DNA from: UBA11606 sp049437325
Lineage (GTDB): Bacteria > Actinomycetota > Acidimicrobiia > Acidimicrobiales > Aldehydirespiratoraceae
DNA: 64,000 nucleotides
Direction of reading: 5' to 3'
Assembly (NCBI GenBank): GCA_049437325.1
Contig: JBMTIM010000003.1
Location: 43,401-107,400 of the forward strand
This document shows, piece by piece, positions 52,268 through 60,462 of this stretch. The position numbers were made by a program, and so were the translations under genes. The notes beneath the pieces are model-generated. The model made no database searches, was not told the origin of the DNA, and was given only the letters and a program-made list of their open reading frames with translations. Each line of letters opens with the position of its first letter. Position 1 is the stretch's first letter.

Positions 52268-52861
52268 TCAGGCCTGGGCCGGCATCCAGGGCTTGCGGGC
52301 GGCTTCGAATTCGTCGATATCGGATTCGTGGCGCAACGTCAGGCCGATGTCGTCGAGCCCTTCGAGGAAGCGCTCCTGCACCGCCGGGTCGAGCGGGAAG
52401 GTCGTCTCGAGGCCGATGGCTGGAGCTTCGACGGTGAGACGCTCGACATCGATGGTGAGCTCGAGCGTCGGATCGGCTTGGACCGCTGCCATGAGTTGGG
52501 CATTGAACTCCGCAGACACCGTCACCGGGACAAGGCCGTTCTTCGTGCAGTTGTTCCGGAAGATGTCGGCGAAGCGGGGCGAGATGACCGCGTCGAACCC
52601 GTACTGCTGGATCGCCCACACTGCGTGCTCACGACTCGACCCGGTACCGAAGTTGAGGCCGCCGATCAAGATGTTGGCACCGCTGTACTGCTCCTGGTTG
52701 AGCACGAACTCGCGGTCGTCGCGCCACTCCGAGAAGAGACCTTTCTCGAACCCGGTGCGCTCGACGCGCTTGAGCCAGTCGGAGGGGATGATCTGGTCGG
52801 TGTCGACGTCGGTGCGGTCGAGTGGGACGGCGGTGCCGGAGACGATGCGTACGGCTTTCAT
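52268..52861 (-). CDS. leuD: 3-isopropylmalate/citramalate dehydratase small subunit
   Basis: The 197-residue small subunit has TDVDTDQIIPSDWLKR near the start and NILIGGLNFGTGSSREHAVW, the signature of the aconitase swivelling domain. With LeuC it isomerises 2-isopropylmalate (leucine) or citramalate (isoleucine). AAGGA lies before the ATG. It is 80 bp downstream of leuC and cotranscribed with it. Confidence 0.95.
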   Translation of the reverse strand: MKAVRIVSGTAVPLDRTDVDTDQIIPSDWLKRVERTGFEKGLFSEWRDDREFVLNQEQYSGANILIGGLNFGTGSSREHAVWAIQQYGFDAVISPRFADIFRNNCTKNGLVPVTVSAEFNAQLMAAVQADPTLELTIDVERLTVEAPAIGLETTFPLDPAVQERFLEGLDDIGLTLRHESDIDEFEAARKPWMPAQA

Positions 52862-52941
52862 GGTCGGTGTTCCTTTTCGGATCGGCGTTCATCGGTGCTG
52901 TGGTGAGAGGCTCCACAGGCAAGGATCGGCGCAGTTGGGGA

Positions 52942-54351
52942 TCAGTCGAGGTCGGATGGGGCGGCGAAATGGCCGGCGATGGCTGTTGCTGCGGCAACCT
53001 GGGGTGAGACGAGGTGGGTGCGGCCGCCCCGGCCCTGGCGTCCTTCGAAGTTCCGGTTGCTGGTGCTGGCGCAGCGTTCGCCCGGCTGAAGCTTGTCGGG
53101 ATTCATCGCCAAGCACATGGAACAGCCCGGTTCGCGCCAGTCGAAACCTGCATCGCGAAAGATCTGATCCAGGCCCTCGGCCTCGGCCTGGGCGCGAACC
53201 TTTCCAGATCCGGGAACGACCAGGGTGCGAACGCCGTCAGCGACGGTTCGTCCGCTGACCACCGCTGCGGCAGCACGCAGGTCTTCGATACGGCTGTTGG
53301 TGCAACTCCCGATGAACACGGTGTCGACCCGTACCTCCTTGATCGGCATGCCGGCCTCGAAGCCCATGTAGTCGAGTGCTCGAGCGGCTGTGTTGGCCAG
53401 ATTCGGATCATCGAAGTCGTCGGGTCCGGGGATCAGGCCGTCGATCGGCATGACCTGCGCCGGGTTTGTGCCCCAACTGACCTGCGGTTTGATATCGGCT
53501 GCGGCGATCACGACTTCCTCGTCGAAGGTGGCCCCCTCGTCGGTCACGAGGGTCCGCCAGTCGGCGACTGCAGCGTCCCAGTCGGCGCCGCTCGGGACAT
53601 GGGGACGGCCCTTCATGTAGGCGAAGGTTGTCTCGTCGGGGGCGATGAGGCCGGCTTTGGCACCTCCTTCGATCGACATGTTGCAGACGGTCATTCGGCC
53701 TTCCATCGACATGTTCTCGAACACGTCGCCGCGGTACTCGATGATCTTTCCGATCCCGCCACCGGTCCCGATCACGCCGATGACGTGGAGGATCACGTCC
53801 TTCGGTGTCACACCGGGTTCGAGTTCGCCCTGCACCGTGATCGCCATCGTGCCCGGTTTTGTCTGCGGCAGTGTCTGGGTTGCGAGGACGTGCTCGACTT
53901 CGCTGGTGCCGATGCCGAAGGCGATCGCGCCAAAGGCACCGTGCGTGGCGGTGTGTGAGTCACCGCACACGATGGTCATGCCTGGCTGGGTGAGGCCCTG
54001 CTCGGGTCCCATGACGTGCACGATGCCGTTGTTTTCGTGGCCCATCGGATAGTTGACGATTCCGAACTGCTCGGCGTTCACCCGTAGCGTCTCGATCTGC
54101 TTTGCGCTGGTCTCGTCCTCGATCGGTTGGTTCTGATTGATCGTCGGTGTGTTGTGATCTTCGGTCGCGACGGTGAGGTCGGGACGCCGAACGCGGCGGC
54201 CGTTCATCCGAAGTCCGTCGAACGCCTGCGGGGAGGTGACCTCGTGGATGAGGTGCAGATCGATGTAGAGCAGGTCGGGATCGCCTCCGAGGCCGGCGGT
54301 GACCACATGGCGATCCCAGATCTTTTGGCTGAGGGTGCGGGGTTCGGACAT
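52942..54351 (-). CDS. leuC: 3-isopropylmalate/citramalate dehydratase large subunit
   Basis: The 469-residue aconitase-type protein has SQKIWDRHVV at the start, VCGDSHTATHGAFGAIAFGIG, the cluster-ligand block FIGSCTNSR, and WREPGCSMCLAMNPD, where the other two Cys ligands lie. It carries a 4Fe-4S cluster. The start at 54351 is preceded by GGAGA at the expected distance; an in-frame codon at 54396 lies inside the operator region. It is divergent from the IclR-type regulator, exactly as in leuCD/ltbR of other actinobacteria. Confidence 0.96.
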   Translation of the reverse strand: MSEPRTLSQKIWDRHVVTAGLGGDPDLLYIDLHLIHEVTSPQAFDGLRMNGRRVRRPDLTVATEDHNTPTINQNQPIEDETSAKQIETLRVNAEQFGIVNYPMGHENNGIVHVMGPEQGLTQPGMTIVCGDSHTATHGAFGAIAFGIGTSEVEHVLATQTLPQTKPGTMAITVQGELEPGVTPKDVILHVIGVIGTGGGIGKIIEYRGDVFENMSMEGRMTVCNMSIEGGAKAGLIAPDETTFAYMKGRPHVPSGADWDAAVADWRTLVTDEGATFDEEVVIAAADIKPQVSWGTNPAQVMPIDGLIPGPDDFDDPNLANTAARALDYMGFEAGMPIKEVRVDTVFIGSCTNSRIEDLRAAAAVVSGRTVADGVRTLVVPGSGKVRAQAEAEGLDQIFRDAGFDWREPGCSMCLAMNPDKLQPGERCASTSNRNFEGRQGRGGRTHLVSPQVAAATAIAGHFAAPSDLD

Positions 54352-54389
54352 CTCGGTCTCCTGGACGGTCAACGGCGTCGATGGCGTCC

Positions 54390-54406
54390 ATCTCAAAATA
54401 TGAGAT
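54390..54406. promoter_or_regulatory. Palindromic operator candidate for the LtbR-like regulator
   Basis: ATCTCA and TGAGAT form a perfect 6-bp inverted repeat around AAATA. On the minus strand 54402-54391 reads CATATTTTGAGA, which matches 10 of 12 positions of the LtbR box as I recall it, CA(T/C)ATAGTG(A/G)GA. It abuts the -10 element of the regulator gene and lies 39 bp from the leuC start, so a bound repressor could block both. Confidence 0.6.
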
Positions 54407-54411
54407 AGAGT
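54406..54411 (+). promoter_or_regulatory. -10 element (TAGAGT) of the IclR-type regulator gene
   Basis: TAGAGT lies 8 nt before the GTG at 54420 and shares its first base with the palindrome. Confidence 0.5.
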
Positions 54412-54419
54412 TCTGAATC

Positions 54420-55073
54420 GTGGAACCGAGTGTAAGCGGCGTCGGCGTCATCGACAAGGCGGTCGCCGTGCTTGCGGCTGTCGAACCGGATGGTGCCAAT
54501 CTCGGTGAGCTCGTCGAGCGCACCGGTCTCTCCCGAGCCACAGCGCATCGCCTCGCGTCGGCGCTCGAACTGCACGGGCTTCTCCGGCGCAGCACCGACG
54601 GACGATTTGCGCTCGGTCCCCGCCTTGTGGCGCTGGGATCGAGCGCCGCAGCCGGCTGGCCGCTGGCCGATGCAGGGCGGATTGCGCTCGCCGAGCTTCG
54701 CGACGCCACCGGGGAATCCACGCAGCTGTACGTTCGCGACGGTGAGGTCCGCGTCTGTCTTTCGTCACTGCAGTCGCCCCACGGACTTCGCACCATCGTC
54801 TCGGCGGGGGCAGTGCTGCCGCTCGACCAGGGTTCGGGAGGTCGTGCTCTGACCGGTGAGGTCGGTGCCGAGGGATGGGTTGCGTCGGTGGCCGAACGTG
54901 AAGCCGGCGTTGCGTCGGTCAGCGCTCCCGTGCTCGATCGCAACGGTGAGGTGATCGCTGCGGTCTCGGTGAGCGGCCCGATCGAGCGACTCACCGACAC
55001 CCCGGGCCAGGTCCATGGTCCGGCCGTCGTGGCTGCGGCGACCCGAATTGCTGTGGAGGCGGGGATCGTATGA
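54420..55073 (+). CDS. ltbR: IclR-family regulator, LtbR/NdgR type
   Basis: The 217-residue protein has an N-terminal winged helix (LGELVERTGLSRATAHRLASALELHGLL) and a C-terminal IclR ligand domain (SGGRALTG, VASVSAPVLDRNGEVIAAVSVSGP). Its position divergent from leuCD with a palindrome between them matches LtbR of Corynebacterium, a leuCD repressor. The name is by synteny and family; ligand and targets are inferred. The GTG at 54420 is consistent with the -10 element. The stop overlaps the next gene's ATG (ATGA). Confidence 0.85.
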   Translation: MEPSVSGVGVIDKAVAVLAAVEPDGANLGELVERTGLSRATAHRLASALELHGLLRRSTDGRFALGPRLVALGSSAAAGWPLADAGRIALAELRDATGESTQLYVRDGEVRVCLSSLQSPHGLRTIVSAGAVLPLDQGSGGRALTGEVGAEGWVASVAEREAGVASVSAPVLDRNGEVIAAVSVSGPIERLTDTPGQVHGPAVVAAATRIAVEAGIV

Positions 55074-56401
55074 ACGATCAGACCCCGTCCGACGACAGCG
55101 AGGTCGGTCCCTTCTCGATCTGGTTTCTCCGGGGCGCAGTCGGTGTCACCGCTCTCGTCGTCGCTGGTTTCCTTGTGCACGCAACGCTCGGATTGTTCGA
55201 CACGGGAGAGCAACTCGGCGAGTCCGATACGTCTGGCGAGCCCGAAACGTCCACCCCCGACGACGAGTCGACCGGCGAGACGCCCACCACGCCGCCGACC
55301 ACGTCAACAGCGCCGCCGACCAGCAGCACACCGGCCGAGACCACAACGAGTGGGGTGCCCGAACCGAGCGTCGATACCGAACTCATGGCGTTCGTCGACG
55401 AGGCGATGGCATTCATCGAAGCAACCCGGCAACGGTCGTTCGTCGAGCGACCTGTCGTCGAGGTTGTCGGTGTCGATGCGATGACCGCAATCGTGCTCGA
55501 CGACGTTCGCGACTCTCTCGCTGCGGATCCGGTGGCAGCCGAGTCGAGCCTTGCCTTTGCGCAGGCGATCGGGTTTTTCGGACCGGACGACGATTTTCTC
55601 GACATCTACGAGATCTTCGTCTCCGGTGGTGTCCTGGGGGTGTACTTCCCCAACTCCGACCAGCTCCTGGTGCGGTCGGCCGGTGCGCTGACGTTGAGCA
55701 CCAAGGCCACCATCGTGCACGAACTGGTGCACGCCTTCGACGATCAACACTTCGATCTCGATCGAGACGAGTTGCGCGTCGACGGCGATGTTGGTTGGGC
55801 GTTCGCCGCAGCCATCGAGGGGAGCGCGTCCTTCGTAGAACAGGCATGGCGTGCCACCTTGACCCCCGAAGAAGCTGGGGAGCTTGAAGCGGAGGAGCTG
55901 CGGTTCGATTTTGGCGATTTCCTGACGCTCGATCTCGGATTTCTGGTCTACGAGACCTCGGTCTACGAGACGGGCCGGACGTGGATCGAGCGACGCATCG
56001 CCCAGGAAGGCATCGCCGCCATCGACGATGCCGTGATCAACGGAGCCCCGAGCAGCGAGGTCGTCACGATGCCGCTCGACGCCGTGAACCTCGATCCGGT
56101 CGATGTGGTGGCGCCGACCGTCGATGGTGAGGTGCTGTGGGAGGGTCGAGGAGGCCGTGCGTTGATTGCTGCGCTCACGTTCCTGACCGATCCAGAGCAG
56201 ATCGCAGCCACCGGCTGGGGCGGTGATGCGATCACCGTGTACCGCGACCGCAATGGCGCTGCCTGTCTTCGTTGGGATGTGGTGGGCGACACCAAGCGAG
56301 ACACGAACGAACTTCTCGATGCGCTGAGGCGATGGGTGATCGGCATCGGTGGGAGCGCCGACATGGTTGACGGTATGGTTCGCGTCGACCGCTGCGCCTG
56401 A
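55070..56401 (+). CDS. Membrane-anchored HExxH (zinc peptidase-like) protein
   Basis: The 443-residue protein has one membrane segment (about 18-43), a Thr/Pro/Ser-rich linker (about 50-100), and an extracytoplasmic domain with IVHELVHAFDDQHFDL. That is HExxH at H217, E218, H221, followed by AIEGSASFVE, whose E250 fits a third gluzincin-like ligand. The linker looks like a wall-spanning stalk. I do not recognise a named peptidase family. The ATG overlaps the regulator's stop by 4 nt, so it is translationally coupled to an amino-acid regulator, with no obvious functional reason. Confidence 0.75.
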   Translation: MNDQTPSDDSEVGPFSIWFLRGAVGVTALVVAGFLVHATLGLFDTGEQLGESDTSGEPETSTPDDESTGETPTTPPTTSTAPPTSSTPAETTTSGVPEPSVDTELMAFVDEAMAFIEATRQRSFVERPVVEVVGVDAMTAIVLDDVRDSLAADPVAAESSLAFAQAIGFFGPDDDFLDIYEIFVSGGVLGVYFPNSDQLLVRSAGALTLSTKATIVHELVHAFDDQHFDLDRDELRVDGDVGWAFAAAIEGSASFVEQAWRATLTPEEAGELEAEELRFDFGDFLTLDLGFLVYETSVYETGRTWIERRIAQEGIAAIDDAVINGAPSSEVVTMPLDAVNLDPVDVVAPTVDGEVLWEGRGGRALIAALTFLTDPEQIAATGWGGDAITVYRDRNGAACLRWDVVGDTKRDTNELLDALRRWVIGIGGSADMVDGMVRVDRCA

Positions 56402-56404
56402 GCG

Positions 56405-57844
56405 TCAACGGCTCTCGACGAACGCGATGATCGCAGCCCGTTGTTCAGCGGTGAGCGCCATGAACGCATCGGTGATCCGTCGAGCCTCTCCACCGTGCCA
56501 GAGGATGGCTTCCTCCACCGAGCGAGCGCGCCCGTCGTGGAGGAGTGACAGATGGCCGTTCACCTCGTCGAGCAGACCTACTCCCCACAGCGGCGCCGTG
56601 CGCCACTCGCTCCCCGACGCAGCGAACACGGCCCGACCATCGGCGAGCCCGGGGCCCATGTCGTGGAGGAGCAGGTCGGTGAAGGGATAGATGACCAGGT
56701 CGTCGAGTTCGGGCGTATTGGTCTTTCCTGTGCGCTGGCGGGGCGTGTGGCACCCCGTGCACCCGATCGATTCGAACAGGTTTGCTCCTGCGATCACGGT
56801 TGGGTCGTCGATGCTGCGGCCGGCGGGGATTGCCAACGCCTCGACGTAGAACGCAAGGTCGGCGAGATCGTCGTCACCGAGCTCGATGCCACCCACTGCG
56901 GGATTGATCGACGTGCCGATGCCGATGTCTTCGGCGAGCGCTGCGGCCGACTGGTGGATCAGATCGAAACTCTCGGCCTTCCAGCCGTGACGTCCGACCC
57001 GAGGTGTGCCGTCGGCATCGAGGATCCACTGAACCTCGCCGGAGATGCCATCGTCGTCGATGTCGTCGGGATCGGCGGCGGCAACGATGTCGGACTCGGG
57101 AACGAATTCGAGCAGCCCCGGGCCTGCAACTTGGGGCGGGATGCGAAGGCTCAACTCCGCACCCACCGGCAGCATTCCGTCGCGTCCGACAACCGAGACC
57201 ACAGGACGACGGAGTCGGTAGGTCGTGCCGTCGGGGTACTGGCCTTCCACATGCTCCCAGAGGATGCTGATCGTGGCTTCGGCTTCAGCGTCGACGGCGT
57301 AGGTCTGGAGGCGGGCGCCGTAGCCAGGAAGGGAGAACGGCGCCTCCAACGCGCCGGCACCGGGGCGAGAGACATGGACCACCGGGCCGACTCCGAGGTA
57401 CGCACCGTCGAGCGGTGCTCCCTGTCGACCGTTGTTGACGTGGCACGTCGTGCAACCGTCGCTGTTGTAGTCGGGTCCGAGCCCCGACGCGGGAGTGAAG
57501 AACGTTTCGAAGATCTCGTCGCCATCGGCGAAGCGAATCCGTGCTGCAAGCCCGACATTGCGCGCCGACAGGTTGTAGGACCGCTCACTCACCTCGAAGG
57601 TGGTGGTTGCATCACCGGCTCGTTCGACAAGCCAAAGGGGCGCATCGGCATGTGCTTCGGCAGTGGAACGCTCGAGATCCGACTCGGGGGCGCCGATCGT
57701 GTCGACCCCGAAGTCGCCGTCGGGAAGCAGGTCTGCGCTCGGCGTGCCGCCGCTGCAGCCCACCCCGAACAGGGTGAGGATCACGGCGACGCCTCCGAGC
57801 GTCAGCCGGACTGCATCAACTGCCGGTGGGAACCGTGATCGCAT
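56405..57844 (-). CDS. Di-haem CxxCH protein (DHOR/DUF1111 family)
   Basis: The 479-residue exported protein has a basic start and a hydrophobic signal with a possible lipid Cys (C30). Two haem-c motifs are CTTCH (C131-H135) and CTGCH (C362-H366). The segments SGLGPDYNSDGC, PGYGARLQTYAVD, and DDGISGEVQWI match the DHOR/DUF1111 family (thiol-oxidoreductase-like, MauG/CcpA-related). Such proteins are envelope redox proteins of unclear substrate. The start overlaps the stop of the upstream beta-helix gene by 29 nt. Confidence 0.86.
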   Translation of the reverse strand: MRSRFPPAVDAVRLTLGGVAVILTLFGVGCSGGTPSADLLPDGDFGVDTIGAPESDLERSTAEAHADAPLWLVERAGDATTTFEVSERSYNLSARNVGLAARIRFADGDEIFETFFTPASGLGPDYNSDGCTTCHVNNGRQGAPLDGAYLGVGPVVHVSRPGAGALEAPFSLPGYGARLQTYAVDAEAEATISILWEHVEGQYPDGTTYRLRRPVVSVVGRDGMLPVGAELSLRIPPQVAGPGLLEFVPESDIVAAADPDDIDDDGISGEVQWILDADGTPRVGRHGWKAESFDLIHQSAAALAEDIGIGTSINPAVGGIELGDDDLADLAFYVEALAIPAGRSIDDPTVIAGANLFESIGCTGCHTPRQRTGKTNTPELDDLVIYPFTDLLLHDMGPGLADGRAVFAASGSEWRTAPLWGVGLLDEVNGHLSLLHDGRARSVEEAILWHGGEARRITDAFMALTAEQRAAIIAFVESR

Positions 57845-59234
57845 CGAGATCGAACGTGTCGAACTCCGGAATCACCTCGGCGGTCACCGGCGGAGCGGTC
57901 AATGGGTCTGCCATCCCCGGCTGATCGGCTGCGCCGGGACTGGCAACGTCCTCGTAGGGAATGTTCTCGTCCGCAGCTGGTGGGGCGAAGAACTCGATGC
58001 CGATCATGTCGCTGACATCGCCCTGCTGCCCATCGCACGGCAGAACGGTCTCGACGTCGGCGGGCCGTGAGGAGGTGTAGTCATTGCCGGCGAAGCAGTT
58101 GCCGAGACCGTCTCCCGGCGCCTGCTGCACCATCACGATGTCGATGCCGTTGCCGACGAAGACGTTCTCCCGGATCTGGTTGTTGGTCGCCTGCCAGAAC
58201 ACGTCTCCGTCTGGCAGGAACGAGATCGCCACCCCGCCGTTCCGGTTGTTCTCGATCAGGTTTCGCAGGATCAGATTCTCGTTGGCACCGGGCAGCACCA
58301 TGCCGACCCCGTAGGCGAGCTCCCAGATGTCACCACCCTTGCTCGTCTCGGGATTCCCGTTCGAGTGGATCCAGTTTCCCGCGAACACCGCGCCGCGCTG
58401 CGGGGCGAGCTCTTCGGAGCTGAGGGTGTTGGGGGTGACGCCGATGCGGTTGAGGCGGAACTCGTTGTTGACCACGTACAACTCACCGCCGGCGTTCGTG
58501 CCGGAGTAGGCGAGGGTGTTGTACTCCGAGATGTTGTTGACGAGCAGGGCTCGGCATGGCTGGCACTGACCGACGTAGTACCCGGAGTCGGTATGGCCGG
58601 CCGCGTAGCTGTTCTCGATCAGGCCGTACGTGGCGTTGAATGCGTAGAGCCCGTACTTGCGGTTGTTGAGCGCCGTGACATGACTGATCCGGTACCCCTC
58701 GAGGAGGAAGTCGGAGTCGTAGTCGCCGGTGAAGAAGACGCCGTTGCTGAAGTAGTTCTGGACGGTCAGGTTCTCGACGGCAACCCCGTTCGCAAAGACG
58801 ATGATGCCGTTGGCGAGGTCCTCGGAGTGCATACCGTCGAGCACGACGCCGTGTCGGTCGACACCGCGAATGACGATGTTGTCGGTCTCCACGGAGACCG
58901 ACTCGTTGTAGACGCCTTCAGCGATCAGCACGATGTCGCCGGGGACTGCAGCATCAACCGCATCCTGGATGGTGGGGTAGTCCTCGGGAACACGAAGTGC
59001 CCCGAGTGGATTCGGATCTGGTTCGGGCTCGGACTCCGCCTGCTGTTCGGGTTCGTCCTCGACGATCGGACCCTCATCGGGCTCCGAGTCGGATTCGTCG
59101 CCGGGCTCACTGGTCTCGGCGCCTGCCTCGGCGGCACTGGTGTCGGTGTCGGCGTTGTCGTTGTCGTTGGGGCTCCCACCACACGCCGCCGCGGCAAGCG
59201 CCAACACGAACAACAGAGCCAGGAATCGGCGCAT
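57816..59234 (-). CDS. Right-handed beta-helix lipoprotein
   Basis: The 472-residue protein has a lipoprotein signal (VLALAAAAC, lipid C18), an acidic Asp/Glu/Ser-rich linker to about residue 75, and a parallel beta-helix. The helix is marked by PTIQDAVDAAVPGDIVLIAEGVY and repeated short strands with stacked Asn (ENLTVQNYFSNGVFF, NRKYGLYAFNATYGL). Such domains bind or modify polysaccharides, or, as in NosD, serve metal-site assembly. GGAGGG 5 nt before the ATG at 59234 favours it over the GTG at 59237. A conserved-looking pair of Cys (GQCQPCRALL) is in the middle. Confidence 0.8.
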   Translation of the reverse strand: MRRFLALLFVLALAAAACGGSPNDNDNADTDTSAAEAGAETSEPGDESDSEPDEGPIVEDEPEQQAESEPEPDPNPLGALRVPEDYPTIQDAVDAAVPGDIVLIAEGVYNESVSVETDNIVIRGVDRHGVVLDGMHSEDLANGIIVFANGVAVENLTVQNYFSNGVFFTGDYDSDFLLEGYRISHVTALNNRKYGLYAFNATYGLIENSYAAGHTDSGYYVGQCQPCRALLVNNISEYNTLAYSGTNAGGELYVVNNEFRLNRIGVTPNTLSSEELAPQRGAVFAGNWIHSNGNPETSKGGDIWELAYGVGMVLPGANENLILRNLIENNRNGGVAISFLPDGDVFWQATNNQIRENVFVGNGIDIVMVQQAPGDGLGNCFAGNDYTSSRPADVETVLPCDGQQGDVSDMIGIEFFAPPAADENIPYEDVASPGAADQPGMADPLTAPPVTAEVIPEFDTFDLDAITVPTGS

Positions 59235-59283
59235 CACAACCCTCCAAAAACCGTTCAGTGTCGAGAGTAGTCTCGCGGCTCAG

Positions 59284-59799
59284 TCACGCCGAATCGGCCG
59301 AAACGACGATGACACGCCCGGTCTGCCCGTTCGTCGCCGTCCCGTGCAGACTGCAGAAGTAGGGATAATCGCCCGGTTTGGTGAAGACGAGCGATGCAGC
59401 ATCGCCCTTCACCGCCAACGCCGCCGCCGAGATCGACTCGAAGGCACCGACGACCGCCGGCCGCACGTTGTGTTCGTTGCGGCCCTGGTTGGTCCAGGTG
59501 ATCTCGGTTCCGGCTGTGACGACGATGACGCGCTGCTCGAAGACGTTGTCGCGGATGTCGATATCGACGGCCCGTCGGCCGGTCCGGTCGAGCGCACCCG
59601 CAGGGATCTCGACCGCTGGGGGTGACGCCGTCTCGGGCTCGGCGGTTGCGTCCGCCAGCGTGTCGAGATCGATGTCGAGTGTCTCTGACTCGACGATTGG
59701 TGCTGGCCCGACACGCGATTGTTCGAACAGACCCGCCGGATCGTCGCCGGCGCACGAGACCGAAGCGAGGCAGAGGACGACGACCAAGCCCGCGCGCAT
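59284..59799 (-). CDS. Exported cupredoxin-domain protein
   Basis: The 171-residue protein has a signal with a possible lipid Cys (C16), an acidic linker, and a C-terminal cupredoxin domain: TAGTEITWTNQGRNEHNVRP carries the first copper His, and GDYPYFCSLHGTATNG the Cys and second His. The usual axial Met is not seen after the second His; a Gln (NGQTGRV) is present instead. Type-1 copper proteins shuttle electrons outside the cell. A TACCGT element lies 7 nt before the ATG. It lies upstream of the beta-helix and DHOR genes on the same strand. Confidence 0.83.
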   Translation of the reverse strand: MRAGLVVVLCLASVSCAGDDPAGLFEQSRVGPAPIVESETLDIDLDTLADATAEPETASPPAVEIPAGALDRTGRRAVDIDIRDNVFEQRVIVVTAGTEITWTNQGRNEHNVRPAVVGAFESISAAALAVKGDAASLVFTKPGDYPYFCSLHGTATNGQTGRVIVVSADSA

Positions 59800-59806
59800 G
59801 ACAGCG

Positions 59807-59812
59807 ACGGTA
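59807..59812 (-). promoter_or_regulatory. -10 element (TACCGT) of the cupredoxin gene
   Basis: Minus-strand TACCGT lies 7 nt before the ATG at 59799, just downstream of the greA stop. Confidence 0.45.
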
Positions 59813-59820
59813 CCGGCCGA

Positions 59821-60297
59821 TCAGTCGATCGCGAGAACCCTGACCTTGAGGATCGCGCCGGAGGGGGCTTCGTACTCGACCTCGTCACCGACAGCTGCAC
59901 CGAGCAGAGCCGCCCCCATCGGCGAGCCTGGAGACACGACGGTGGCGTCGTCGGCCTGCTCTTCGATCGAGCCGACAAGGTAGCGCTCGGCATCGTCGTC
60001 GTCGTCGCCGTCGAAGACGATCGTGACGATTGCGCCGGTCATGACCGCATCGCCACCACCCTCGTTCTCGACGATCACAGCGTCTTCGATCATGCGGCCC
60101 AGGTGCATGATGCGGCCTTCCATCTTGCCCTGCTCTTCTTTCGCAGCGTGGTAGTCGCCGTTCTCCGAGAGGTCACCGAGCTCGCGTGCGGCCTCGATCT
60201 TGCGGGCGATGTCGATGCGACCGCGGGTGGTCAGGTCGTCGTACTCCGCCTTCAGTCGGTCGAACGCGGCCTGAGAAAGCTGCTGGGCTGTTGCCAT
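59821..60297 (-). CDS. greA: Transcription elongation factor GreA
   Basis: GreA rescues backtracked RNA polymerase by stimulating transcript cleavage. The 158-residue protein has the N-terminal coiled coil with the acidic tip block AARELGDLSENGDYHAAKEEQG and a C-terminal FKBP-like domain ending LLGAAVGDEVEYEAP. An acidic insertion DGDDDDDAE lies near residue 100. It is divergent from the leuB leader; a TAGCCT element lies 6 nt before its ATG. Confidence 0.96.
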   Translation of the reverse strand: MATAQQLSQAAFDRLKAEYDDLTTRGRIDIARKIEAARELGDLSENGDYHAAKEEQGKMEGRIMHLGRMIEDAVIVENEGGGDAVMTGAIVTIVFDGDDDDDAERYLVGSIEEQADDATVVSPGSPMGAALLGAAVGDEVEYEAPSGAILKVRVLAID

Positions 60298-60303
60298 GGA
60301 AGC

Positions 60304-60309
60304 AGGCTA
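60304..60309 (-). promoter_or_regulatory. -10 element (TAGCCT) of greA
   Basis: Minus-strand TAGCCT lies 6 nt before the greA ATG at 60297. Confidence 0.55.
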
Positions 60310-60327
60310 TCGCCGACGCCTGACCGA

Positions 60328-60356
60328 TTGAGAGGGACTTCTCGGCCCGGTAGGCT
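60328..60356 (+). promoter_or_regulatory. -35/-10 promoter of the leuB-ilvE-cimA leader
   Basis: TTGAGA (60328-60333) and TAGGCT (60351-60356) have 17 bp between them. The first GTG of the leader ORF lies 7 nt after the -10, so the leader peptide would itself be translated from a leaderless mRNA. Confidence 0.65.
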
Positions 60357-60363
60357 TGCGATC

Positions 60364-60399
60364 GTGATGATCAACGCGCTCATCATCGGTATTTCGTAG
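60364..60399 (+). CDS. Ile-rich leader peptide (candidate attenuator sensor)
   Basis: An 11-codon ORF, GTG ATG ATC AAC GCG CTC ATC ATC GGT ATT TCG then TAG, encodes VMINALIIGIS: four Ile (two adjacent) and one Leu in eleven residues. It starts 7 nt after a good -10 element and ends on the first base of an 11-bp hairpin. It is far too short to be a normal gene. Its place before branched-chain amino-acid genes, and the terminator behind it, mark it as a probable sensor of charged tRNA-Ile. The second codon, ATG at 60367, could be the start instead. Confidence 0.65.
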   Translation: MMINALIIGIS

Positions 60400-60425
60400 C
60401 GCACGTCGGATTTCCCGGCGTGCGC
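60399..60425 (+). promoter_or_regulatory. Leader hairpin 1 of the attenuator
   Basis: GCGCACGTCGG (60399-60409) pairs with CCGGCGTGCGC (60415-60425) over 11 bp with one G-U, around the 5-nt loop ATTTC. Its left arm begins inside the leader stop codon, so a ribosome at that codon would block its folding. Confidence 0.65.
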
Positions 60426-60430
60426 CATCT

Positions 60431-60462
60431 CCGTCCACTCTGGTGGGCGGTTTTTCTTGTTT
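60431..60462 (+). terminator. Rho-independent terminator upstream of leuB
   Basis: CCGTCCAC (60431-60438) pairs with GTGGGCGG (60443-60450) over 8 bp with one G-U, around a TCTG loop. It is followed by the T-rich tract TTTTTCTTGTTT (60451-60462). This lies in the plus direction 18 bp before the leuB ATG, so transcription must pass through it to reach the operon. Confidence 0.75.
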
